Position numbers and translations under genes: made by a program. From Streptomyces sp. A2-16 (GTDB taxonomy: Bacteria > Actinomycetota > Actinomycetes > Streptomycetales > Streptomycetaceae), in NCBI RefSeq assembly GCF_018128905.1, contig NZ_CP063808.1, forward strand, positions 6,944,001 to 7,008,000: a DNA stretch of 64,000 nucleotides, read 5' to 3'. Shown here in pieces: positions 16,954-24,255 of the stretch (position 1 is the first letter of the stretch; each line of letters opens with the position of its first letter). The notes under the pieces were generated by a model. The model was not told where the DNA came from. It saw only the letters and a program-made list of their open reading frames with translations, and made no database searches.

Positions 16954-17010
16954 TCTTCCGCCAGGGCGGGCCCGGTCACACCGCGGCGGGGACCGGACCG
17001 GCCACGGACA

Positions 17011-17460
17011 TCAGAAGTCGACCCGGGCCCGCTCGTCCACCCGCGCCACCGCCTCCTGCCCGAACGTCTTCTCGTACGCCCGCCGGATCTCCTCGATCTT
17101 CCGGTCGCGCGCGGCGGCCTCGCGCACCGGGTACAGCAGGATCAGCTCGTACGACCGCTCCTTCTCGACCTGCCCGCTCGCGTCCCGCCACTGCCCGCGC
17201 CCGCTCTGCACGGTCAGCCCGTCGGGGAAGTCCGGGGTGACCTCCGAGTCGACGAAGGCCGTGAACTGCCGGTCGGTGACGGCCGGTCCGCCGTCCGGGC
17301 GTGCGGTGCCGAAGAAGAGCCGGGTTTCGACATACGGCGCCCCGCGCTCCGGCGCGGAGGAATCGGCCTCGGCGAGGGTGGCCCCGGCGGTGGGCACGGC
17401 GGCGAGCAGGAGAGTGGCGCCGGCGAGGAGCGCCCTGGTCCGTGTGGGGTGCGTGTTCAT
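17011..17460 (-). CDS. secreted DUF3574 protein
   Basis: A 149-residue protein with an N-terminal export signal (RALLAGATLLLAAVPTAGATLA). The mature domain begins PYVETRLFFGTARPDG and continues DRQFTAFVDSEVTPDFPDG and ERSYELILLYP. That matches DUF3574, a small secreted domain of unknown function found in many bacteria. I chose ATG 17460 because it directly precedes the signal peptide and has AGG upstream; the longer reading to 17517 adds an arginine-rich leader. No partner gene is obvious. It lies between the ALDH promoter region and the orphan ABC ATPase, on the same strand as both. Confidence 0.85.
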   Translation of the reverse strand: MNTHPTRTRALLAGATLLLAAVPTAGATLAEADSSAPERGAPYVETRLFFGTARPDGGPAVTDRQFTAFVDSEVTPDFPDGLTVQSGRGQWRDASGQVEKERSYELILLYPVREAAARDRKIEEIRRAYEKTFGQEAVARVDERARVDF

Positions 17461-17562
17461 GCGCACCTGCCTAGCGGGAGGACGCCGACGGGTTCGGCTG
17501 CCGCGCCCGCGGTTCACTCCACCAGGCCGGAGGCGGCGGTCACGCCCGCCGGCACAGCGGGT

Positions 17563-17598
17563 CGCACCCTCCTGGGCGGGCGCCCCGGGGAGGGTGCG
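17563..17598 (-). terminator. hairpin downstream of the MalK-like ATPase gene
   Basis: CGCACCCTCC (17563-17572) pairs perfectly with GGAGGGTGCG (17589-17598) across a 16-base G/C-rich loop. It lies about 40 bases past the ATPase stop, as expected for a Streptomyces terminator without a U tract. Confidence 0.6.
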
Positions 17599-17634
17599 GA
17601 CGGACCCGCCGTCGCCGCGCTGCCGCCCCCTGCG

Positions 17635-18966
17635 TCACTCGCCCAGGTCCGGAAGCCGGTCCGGGGACGGGCAGATCCGTTCACCGTGCTGGTCGAAGAC
17701 GAAGAGGTGGGAGATGTCCACGAGGAGGGGGACCTGCATACCGCGGCGGAGGTCGAAGTCCGGGGTGGTGCGGACGACGAGGTCGCCGGGCAGCCGGGGG
17801 TCGACCGCGGGGGGTTCGGGCTCCGGCGGGTCCTCCAGCACCACGACGGGACCGGCGCGCAGGGAGACCGCCCGCTCTTTCAGGCGGTCCAGGACGTTGC
17901 CCTCGCGGCGACGGCGCCGCGGCGGGTGCGGTACCGGCCGCGGGGCTTCCAGGTCGGCGACGAAGGCGGGGCGGGAACCGGTGTTGAAGTGGACGAGGAC
18001 CTCGTGCCCCTGGAACTCCACGTGCTCGACCAGGCCGGTGATCGGCATCTCTCCGGGACGCGCGGAGCTTCGTTGGGCAATGCGGATCGCCTCCGAGCGC
18101 AGGCCCACGATCACCTCGCGGCCCTGCTGGACGCGGAGCAACTGGTGGTCCAGGGACAGGGGTTCGGGCAGCCGCAGGTACTGCTTGCCGAGGCTGATCG
18201 TCATCGCGCCGTCCAGCGGGGCCCGGACCAGGCCGCGCAGGAGGTTGATGCGCGGGGTGCCGATGAAGGCGGCGACGAAGACGTTGCGGGGCAGCGCGTA
18301 CACCGAGCGCGGGGTGCCGACCTGCTGGAGGACCCCGCCGCGCAGGACGGCGACCCGGTCGCCGAGCGACATGGCCTCGGCCTGGTCGTGGGTGACGTAG
18401 ACCGTGGTGACGCCCAACTCCCTGGTGAGCCCGGCTATCTCGGCGCGCAGGTGGTTGCGGAGCTTGGCGTCGAGGTTGGACAGCGGCTCGTCCATGAGGA
18501 AGGCGGTGGGGTGGCGGGCGATGGCCCGGCCCATCGCCACGCGCTGGCGTTCGCCGCCGGAGAGCTGGGCCGGGTAGCGGTCGAGGAGGTCCTCGATGCC
18601 CAGCATGCGGGCCGTGGCGTCCACGCGTGCGCGTGGGTCCTCGCCGGGCGCCTCGATGCGCAGCGGGAAACCGATGTTCCCGCGACTGGTCATGTTCGGG
18701 TAGAGAGCGAAGTTCTGGAACACCATCGCCATCCGCCGCTGGGCGGGCAGCAGATCGTTGGCGTACTCCCCGTCGAGCCTGAGCTCGCCCTCGGTGATCT
18801 CCTCCAGGCCGGCGATCATCCTGAGCACGGTGGATTTTCCGCAGCCGGAGGGGCCGAGCAGGGCGAGGAACTCGCCGGGCGCGATGTCGAGCGAGAGCCG
18901 GTCCACCACCCGGGCTCCCCGGGCGTAGGTCTTGCTCACATGGTGCAGAGATATGGCGCGTGTCAT
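17635..18966 (-). CDS. orphan MalK/MsiK-like ABC ATPase
   Basis: A 443-residue ATPase with Walker A GPSGCGKST, Q-loop FQNFALYPNM, signature LSGGERQR, Walker B AFLMDEP, D-loop SNLDAKLR and switch VYVTHDQAEAMSLGDR. The C-terminal regulatory (MOP-like) half includes VGLRSEAIRI. It resembles the sugar-importer ATPases MalK, UgpC and MsiK. No permease or binding-protein gene lies beside it. It may therefore energise importers encoded elsewhere, as MsiK does in Streptomyces (family knowledge applied by inference). It is longer than the usual 370-380 residues. Residues about 345-390 form a basic, then Pro/Glu-rich insertion (RRRRREGN, PPEPEPPAVDP) not normal for MalK. Confidence 0.9.
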   Translation of the reverse strand: MTRAISLHHVSKTYARGARVVDRLSLDIAPGEFLALLGPSGCGKSTVLRMIAGLEEITEGELRLDGEYANDLLPAQRRMAMVFQNFALYPNMTSRGNIGFPLRIEAPGEDPRARVDATARMLGIEDLLDRYPAQLSGGERQRVAMGRAIARHPTAFLMDEPLSNLDAKLRNHLRAEIAGLTRELGVTTVYVTHDQAEAMSLGDRVAVLRGGVLQQVGTPRSVYALPRNVFVAAFIGTPRINLLRGLVRAPLDGAMTISLGKQYLRLPEPLSLDHQLLRVQQGREVIVGLRSEAIRIAQRSSARPGEMPITGLVEHVEFQGHEVLVHFNTGSRPAFVADLEAPRPVPHPPRRRRREGNVLDRLKERAVSLRAGPVVVLEDPPEPEPPAVDPRLPGDLVVRTTPDFDLRRGMQVPLLVDISHLFVFDQHGERICPSPDRLPDLGE

Positions 18967-19141
18967 GGCAGTGCCCCCGAGGGCTCACTGAGCGAACGCT
19001 GGCGCTCCGCGGTCGGACGCCACGTGCGGGTCGTACGGGGCGTGTGAGTCACGGAAGTTAACGGAAAGTGCGTGCCCCGGGGAAGACACGTGCGGGATTC
19101 GGACGCCTCGGTCCAGCTGGTGAGAAAGCGGACGGCCCGAT

Positions 19142-20755
19142 TCAGCGGGCGGCGGGGGTACGGATCTGGACGAGATGGGCGAAGACGACGACGTTGCCCG
19201 AGTAGCCGGTGCGGCGGTCGTAGGTGCCGCCGCAGGTGATGAGCCGCAGTTCCGGGCGCTTGCGGGGACCGTAGACCTCCCGGTTGGGAAAGTGGTCCTT
19301 CTCGAACGTGCGGATGGCGTCCACGGTGTAGACGGCGGTACGGCCGTCCGCGCGCCGCACCTCGATCCGGCGCCCCGTCCTCAGCTCGGTGAGTCCGGCG
19401 AACACCGCGGGCCCGGAGTCGGTGTCCAGGTGCCCGACGGCGACGGCGGTGCCCTGCTGGCCGGGGGACGGGCCCTCGGCGTACCAGCCCACCAGGTTGT
19501 CGTCGTCGTCCGGCGGGGCGGTGAGGCGGCGGTTCCGGTCGAGCCGCAGGTTCATCACCGGGGCGTCGACGCTCAGGTACGGGATGAGGAGGCGGGTGGC
19601 ACGGGAGCGGGGCAACGGGCGGGGACGGGGAGGCTGGTGAACGCCGGGCGACGCGGGGTGCGGGCGCGCTCCGGCCGCACGGGCCGAGGGGGCTTGCGAG
19701 CGGCCTGCGGCGCCGCATGTGCCTGTGTCTGCGCCTGGGCTCTTGCCTGCACCGGAGGCATGCGGTCCCGTGCGGCCGGGGACCTTGCGGGCCGCGGGGG
19801 CGTGCGGGTGGGCAGTGCCGCCCGGGCGGGGGCGGGGCGCGGCGAGGTGTCCACCGGCGCGGGGGCGGGCCGGGGCGGCGCGCGTGCCCGCGGCGGGGTG
19901 AGCCGAGGTGACGTGCCCGGCGGCGCCGGGGCGGGCGGAAGCGGTGTGCGTGCCCGCTCGGGAGTAGGGTGCGGAGACGTGTGTGCCCGCGCCCGTTCGG
20001 GCCGAGGCGGCACGGCGGTCCGCGCCGGAGCGTGCCGACGCGGCGTGGGCGCCCCTGCCGGGGTGGGTGGCGGCGGCGCGTGCACCCGTGGCGGGGCGGG
20101 GTGGGCCAGCGTGCACGCCGGAGCGTGCCGACGCGGCGCGGGCGCTCCTGCCGGGGTGGGTGGCGGCGGCGCGTGCACCCGTGGCGGGGCGGGGTGGACC
20201 AGCGTGCGCGCCGGGGCGGGCCGGCACGGCGGGTGGGACGGCGTTTCTCCCGGTGCGGGACGCGGGTGCGTGCGGCTCGGCCGCGGTGAGGGGCGAGGAC
20301 GGTGCGCCGGGGCGGATGCGGCGGCTCGCGCCGGCACAGGCCTTGGCCGGGTCAACTCCGGTGGGCTTCGTCCCCGGGCGCCCTGCCGTGGCCCCGCCGC
20401 CACCCGAAGCGGGCTTCGCAGCGCCGGCCCTTGCGCCCGAGGGCGAACCCTTCGCGTTCCTCGCGGCCCCGCCCGTGGCGGAGCCGGCACCGGAGACGCC
20501 CCACCCGGTCTGCGCCCCGTGCAGCCCCGTCCCCGTCGGCGGCCGGTCCGAGGTCGCGGCCCGTGCGTCGACGCGTGATCCCGGGACGGCCCCGGACCCG
20601 CCCGGCGAAGCGAGGGCGGCCGCTTCGCCGGGCTGTTCGTCCTGGGCCCACTGGAGACCGCCCACCACCAGGGAGGCGGCGAGGACGGCCGTCCTCGTGA
20701 GGCGGTAGGCGCGTGTCCGGTACCAGGGCCTGCGGGTCCGCCTACGCGGCGCCAT
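19142..20755 (-). CDS. class F sortase with long repetitive Ala/Pro/Arg linker
   Basis: A 537-residue protein from ATG 20755. It has a basic N terminus (MAPRRRTRRPWYRTRAYR), one membrane anchor (LTRTAVLAASLVVGGLQW), about 330 residues of low-complexity Ala/Pro/Thr/Arg/His, then a sortase domain from about residue 385. The domain has catalytic His in AVGHLDTDSGP near 443, Cys in LITCGGTYD near 508 and Arg just after (DRRTGYSGN). Class F sortases are actinobacterial transpeptidases with few proven substrates (family knowledge). The linker contains two 31-residue tandem repeats (DNA 20023-20208). The start overlaps the upstream surface-protein gene by 14 bases, so the two are translationally coupled. 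The 590-residue reading from 20914 is unlikely. Confidence 0.88.
   Translation of the reverse strand: MAPRRRTRRPWYRTRAYRLTRTAVLAASLVVGGLQWAQDEQPGEAAALASPGGSGAVPGSRVDARAATSDRPPTGTGLHGAQTGWGVSGAGSATGGAARNAKGSPSGARAGAAKPASGGGGATAGRPGTKPTGVDPAKACAGASRRIRPGAPSSPLTAAEPHAPASRTGRNAVPPAVPARPGAHAGPPRPATGARAAATHPGRSARAASARSGVHAGPPRPATGARAAATHPGRGAHAASARSGADRRAASARTGAGTHVSAPYSRAGTHTASARPGAAGHVTSAHPAAGTRAAPARPRAGGHLAAPRPRPGGTAHPHAPAARKVPGRTGPHASGAGKSPGADTGTCGAAGRSQAPSARAAGARPHPASPGVHQPPRPRPLPRSRATRLLIPYLSVDAPVMNLRLDRNRRLTAPPDDDDNLVGWYAEGPSPGQQGTAVAVGHLDTDSGPAVFAGLTELRTGRRIEVRRADGRTAVYTVDAIRTFEKDHFPNREVYGPRKRPELRLITCGGTYDRRTGYSGNVVVFAHLVQIRTPAAR
20023..20208 (-). repeat. two tandem 93-bp (31-residue) repeats in the sortase linker
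   Basis: The unit at 20023-20115 is repeated at 20116-20208 with only a few substitutions, encoding HAGPPRPATGARAAATHPGR plus 11 further residues. Looser versions of the motif extend on both sides through the linker. Length polymorphism between strains is likely here. Confidence 0.85.
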
Positions 20756-21326
20756 GCGTACGGCGACGCAGCCGCAACCAGGTCGCCGCGCCGACGGCGA
20801 CGAGGCCCACGGCGGCGGCACCCGCGACCGGGGTGAAGGCGTCCTCGCGGGCGAGCCCGCCCCCGCCGGCCGGCGGACCGCCGTGGGGTCCTCCGGCGCC
20901 GGGCTTGTTGTCACAGGAGACCTTGAACACCTTGTGCTTGGCCGGGGGCGTGACCTCGCCCGGGACCACGGTGGTCTTCCAGGTCAGCTTGTAGTGGCCC
21001 GTGGGCAGCGTCAGGTTCGAGGTGACACCGGCGCCGTTGGCGAGGGTGACGACTCCGGACAGCGTGGCCGTGGTGCCGGCCTGCGCGGACTGCGGCTCGA
21101 TGGTCCAGTTGACGCCCACGGCGGTGTCGAAGTTGAAGGCGTCCAGGTAGAACAGGCAGACCTTGGGCTGGTTGAGGTGCGCGGCGGACGCGACACCCGC
21201 CATGTGCACCTTGACGTCGCCCTTCTCACCGACGGCGGCGGCGGACGGGGCGCCGAGGAGCAGCGCTGCGCCGACGGTGACCGCCGTCAGGGCGGCGGCT
21301 CTGCGCGGACGGGACGAGGTCGACAT
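20742..21326 (-). CDS. secreted surface protein with C-terminal membrane anchor, coupled to sortase
   Basis: A 194-residue protein with a signal peptide (AALTAVTVGAALLLGAPSAAA). Its mature beta-rich domain contains KVCLFYLDAFNFDTAVGVNW, WTIEPQSAQ, a Gly/Pro-rich stretch and a C-terminal helix TPVAGAAAVGLVAVGAATWL followed by RLRRR. The layout mimics a sortase substrate, but no LPxTG or LAxTG is present; the segment before the helix is LAREDAFTP. I do not recognise the family. The ATG follows GGAGGGTCTCGT. The gene overlaps the class F sortase gene by 14 bases, so the sortase may act on this protein or on its partner. The inverted repeat at 21340-21373 lies directly upstream. Confidence 0.8.
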   Translation of the reverse strand: MSTSSRPRRAAALTAVTVGAALLLGAPSAAAVGEKGDVKVHMAGVASAAHLNQPKVCLFYLDAFNFDTAVGVNWTIEPQSAQAGTTATLSGVVTLANGAGVTSNLTLPTGHYKLTWKTTVVPGEVTPPAKHKVFKVSCDNKPGAGGPHGGPPAGGGGLAREDAFTPVAGAAAVGLVAVGAATWLRLRRRTHGAA

Positions 21327-21339
21327 ACGAGACCCTCCA

Positions 21340-21373
21340 AATCAGGTGATTTTCATACAAACTGCACCTGATT
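21340..21373. promoter_or_regulatory. inverted repeat AATCAGGTG-N16-CACCTGATT upstream of surface protein/sortase pair
   Basis: Perfect 9-bp arms at 21340-21348 and 21365-21373 flank 16 bases of unusually A/T-rich DNA (ATTTTCATACAAACTG), just upstream of the ribosome site for the surface protein. It may be an operator enclosing the promoter core. Confidence 0.55.
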
Positions 21374-21422
21374 CGATGTCACATCCAAGGCCTTCACGGG
21401 GGGACAAGAGCCCGACACACCG

Positions 21423-22655
21423 TCAGATATCGCTCTTACGGCTCAAAGGGCGACGCGTCCGGGACGGCTCGGCCGGCTCCTTCGGAGGCCTCGCCGACGA
21501 CCGCAGCGCGACCCCCGACGACACCAGCAGGAGCCCGCCCAGCATCACGAACGGCGCCGCCACCCCGGCGACCCCGGCGACCAGGCCCGCGGTGGCGGGC
21601 GCGGCGACCTGGCCGAGACGGTTGCCGGTCAGCCGCAGGGCGAGGGCGGTGGAGCGGGCGGCGTCCGGTGCGGCCTGGACGACCGTCGTCATGGACAGCG
21701 GCTGTCCGACGCCGAGGCAGAAGCCGAGCAGGGCCAGCACGACGGCCAGCGCCCACACCGGGACCGGCAGGGCGATGCCCGCGCACAGCAGGGCCGCCAG
21801 CAGACACGTCACGGTGAGGAGCAGCGCCCGCCCCAGCAGCCGCAGCAGCGGAGTCAGCACCAGACGGCAGGCGATGGTGGCCGCCGCGCGCAGGCTCAGC
21901 AGCAGGCCGATCACCGAGGGGGCGATGCCTCGGTGCTCACCGACCACCGGGAGGTACGCGGTGAGGATGTCCGTGGCGGACAGCACGGCCAGGCTCACGA
22001 AGATGCCCCCGGGCACGCCGCGGGACTTCAGGATGCGCCCGACCGGAACCCGGTCGCCCGGTCCGGTACGGGACGCGGCCGCCGTGTCGCGGTGCTCGAT
22101 GCGCCACAACGAGGTGAACGCGACCGCCGCTCCCGCGCCCGCGACGAGCAGCGCGAGCGCGCTGGTGCCCGCCCTGTCCGCGCCGCCGATCAGCGCGCCC
22201 GCCGCGATCGGGCCGACCAGCTGGCCGAGGGAGGCACCGATGGTGAAGTGGCCGAAGTTGCGGTCCTGTTCGTGCGGGGCGGACTGGCGGGCGACGAGCG
22301 ACTGGGCGCCGATGACGAAGCAGAGGTGACCGAGGCCCATCACCCCGCTCCAGATCGCCATCGCCCACAGGGAGTTGGCGATCCCGCTCAGCGCGCACCC
22401 GCCGGCGATGAGCACGACCCCCACGGGCAGCAGCGGCGCGCACCGCCCGTGGTCCGTACGGCGGCCCAGCGGCACCGCGGCGAAGAGCGGCAGCAGCGCG
22501 TACACACCGGCGATGACACCGATAGCCCGCTCGTCCGCACCCAGCGCGAGGGCCCGGTAGGAGACGGCGGGCCGGGCCATCGACACCGCCCCCTGCGCGA
22601 AGCTGAAGGCGATGACGAGGCGGAGCAGCCAGCCGCGGTTCCCACCGGGCACCAT
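21423..22655 (-). CDS. MFS transporter (drug/metabolite exporter type)
   Basis: A 410-residue, 12-helix MFS protein. It has the loop 2-3 motif PLGRRTDHGR and a helix-5 region FGHFTIGASLGQLVGPIAAGAL resembling the antiporter motif C, so export of a drug-like or metabolic compound is the best guess. The C-terminal tail RPPKEPAEPSRTRRPLSRKSDI is highly basic. The ATG at 22655 follows GGAGG at eight bases. It is separated from the citrate transporter gene, which ends 31 bases upstream on the same strand, so read-through or co-transcription is possible. No regulator is adjacent. The substrate is unknown. Confidence 0.9.
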   Translation of the reverse strand: MVPGGNRGWLLRLVIAFSFAQGAVSMARPAVSYRALALGADERAIGVIAGVYALLPLFAAVPLGRRTDHGRCAPLLPVGVVLIAGGCALSGIANSLWAMAIWSGVMGLGHLCFVIGAQSLVARQSAPHEQDRNFGHFTIGASLGQLVGPIAAGALIGGADRAGTSALALLVAGAGAAVAFTSLWRIEHRDTAAASRTGPGDRVPVGRILKSRGVPGGIFVSLAVLSATDILTAYLPVVGEHRGIAPSVIGLLLSLRAAATIACRLVLTPLLRLLGRALLLTVTCLLAALLCAGIALPVPVWALAVVLALLGFCLGVGQPLSMTTVVQAAPDAARSTALALRLTGNRLGQVAAPATAGLVAGVAGVAAPFVMLGGLLLVSSGVALRSSARPPKEPAEPSRTRRPLSRKSDI

Positions 22656-22686
22656 GTGCGAGTCCTCCGTGGACGCGAGAAGCGGA

Positions 22687-24117
22687 TCAGATGATTCCGA
22701 AGAGGATTCCTGCCCCGAGGATCAACAGGCATGTGAGCGCGGCCCACTTGACCACGAACCTGGTGTGGTCGCCGAACTCCACCTTGGCCATGCCGACCAG
22801 GACGTACACGGCCGGGACCAGCGGGCTTGACATGTGCAGCGGCTGCCCGACGAGCGAGGCACGGGCCATCTCCAGCGGCGAGACGCCGTGCGCCGCACCG
22901 GCCTCGGCGAGGACCGGGAGGACACCGAAGTAGAAGCCGTCGTTGGACATGAAGTAGGTGAGCGGCAGGCTCAGGATGCCGGTGACCAGGGCCATGTGCG
23001 GGCCCATGCCCTCAGGGATGACGTCGACCATCCAGCGGGCCATGTGGTCGACCATGCCGGTGCCCTGCAGGACACCGGTGAAGACGGCGGCGGCGAAGAC
23101 CATGCCGGAGACGTTGAGGACGTTGTCGGCGTGGGCGGCGAGGCGCGCCTTCTGGTCGGGGATGTGCGGGAAGTTCACGGTGAGCGCGAGCGCGGCACCG
23201 AGCAGGAACAGCACCGGGATCGGCAGCCACTCCATGATCATGGAGGTGAGCAGGGTGACCGTGAGCAGGGCGTTGAACCAGTAGAGCTTGGGGCGCAGGG
23301 TGGGGCGGTGGGGGTCGAGGACCTGGAAGCGCTCCTTGTCGCCGTCCTCGTCGCCGTCCTCGGCGTCGGTGCCGGAGCCCGAACCGCCGGTGGCCACCGC
23401 GGCCTTGCCGGTGCCGGATCCGCCGGAGCCCGCGCCGACCAGGACCGCCTCGGTCTCCTTCTCCTCGACGGGCTCCTTGACCAGCACGTCGCCCAGCGTC
23501 AGGGTGCCCAGCCGCTTGCGCTCGCGCATGCCGAGGACGTACGAGAGGACGAAGACGCCCAGGAGGCCGACCGCGAGGGCGGGGATCATCGGGACGAAGA
23601 TGTCGCTGGCGTCCAGCTTCAGCGCGGTCGCGGCGCGGGCCGTGGGGCCGCCCCACGGCAGCGTGTTCATCACGCCGTTGGCCATCGCGGCGACACCGGT
23701 CATCACGACCAGGCTCATCTTCAGGCGCTTGTACAGCGGGTACATCGCCGAGACGGTGATCATGAAGGTGGTCGAGCCGTCCCCGTCCAGGGAGACGATC
23801 GCGGCGAGGATCGCCGTACCGACGACGATCCGCATCGGGTCGGCCTTCGCGAACTTCAGGATCCCGCGCACGATCGGGTCGAAGAGACCGACGTCGATCA
23901 TCACACCGAAGTAGACGATCGCGAACATGAGCATCGCCGCGGTGGGGGCGAGGCTGGTGACGCCTTCGATGACGTAGTCACCGAGCTTGGCGCCCTTCCC
24001 GACGAAGACACAGAACAGTGCCGGGATCAGCACGAGCGCCGCGATCGGCGACATCTTCTTCATCATGATCAGGACCAGGAAGGTCGCGATCATGGCGAAG
24101 CCGAGGATGGTCAGCAT
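22687..24117 (-). CDS. CitMHS-family citrate-metal/H+ symporter
   Basis: A 476-residue membrane transporter. Conserved elements are the N-terminal MLTILGFAMIATFLVLIMMKKM, SLDGDGSTTFMITVSAMYPLY, GVMNTLPWGGPTARAATAL, PLTYFMSNDGFYFGVLPVLAEA and the late GQPLHMSSPLVPAVYVLVG. These identify the CitMHS family, which imports citrate complexed with divalent metal (Mg, Ca, Fe or others, depending on the member). The cytoplasmic loop at about residues 215-275 is acidic and glycine-rich (DAEDGDEDGDKERF). No two-component system is adjacent, unlike many CitMHS genes. No good ribosome site is visible, so the message may have an unusual leader. An inverted repeat at 24127-24179 lies upstream. Confidence 0.93.
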   Translation of the reverse strand: MLTILGFAMIATFLVLIMMKKMSPIAALVLIPALFCVFVGKGAKLGDYVIEGVTSLAPTAAMLMFAIVYFGVMIDVGLFDPIVRGILKFAKADPMRIVVGTAILAAIVSLDGDGSTTFMITVSAMYPLYKRLKMSLVVMTGVAAMANGVMNTLPWGGPTARAATALKLDASDIFVPMIPALAVGLLGVFVLSYVLGMRERKRLGTLTLGDVLVKEPVEEKETEAVLVGAGSGGSGTGKAAVATGGSGSGTDAEDGDEDGDKERFQVLDPHRPTLRPKLYWFNALLTVTLLTSMIMEWLPIPVLFLLGAALALTVNFPHIPDQKARLAAHADNVLNVSGMVFAAAVFTGVLQGTGMVDHMARWMVDVIPEGMGPHMALVTGILSLPLTYFMSNDGFYFGVLPVLAEAGAAHGVSPLEMARASLVGQPLHMSSPLVPAVYVLVGMAKVEFGDHTRFVVKWAALTCLLILGAGILFGII

Positions 24118-24126
24118 GAGTGGATA

Positions 24127-24179
24127 CCTAACGTTCGCCCTTGAACTCCCACCAGGGCCGGCGGTGCGTTGACGTTAGG
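24127..24179. promoter_or_regulatory. widely spaced inverted repeat CCTAACGT / ACGTTAGG upstream of citrate transporter
   Basis: CCTAACGT (24127-24134) and ACGTTAGG (24172-24179) are exact reverse complements centred 45 bp apart, about four helical turns. A further GACGTTGACG lies near 24203. The array could bind a response regulator or looping repressor controlling the transporter. Confidence 0.45.
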
Positions 24180-24255
24180 TCTGTTCGTTTGGTGTTAACA
24201 AGACGTTGACGTGCGAGCAATAAGCGCAAAACTGCTGGTCACAGCTTTGCACTGC

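Noticed and set aside
17461..17634. Possible small gene between DUF3574 and the ABC ATPase
   Set aside because: Open frames here are parts of longer shadows; the region holds a hairpin terminator and nothing protein-like.
20023..20208. Possible non-coding tandem repeat or integration scar
   Set aside because: The period is 93 bp, a whole number of codons, and the frame stays open through the sortase linker.
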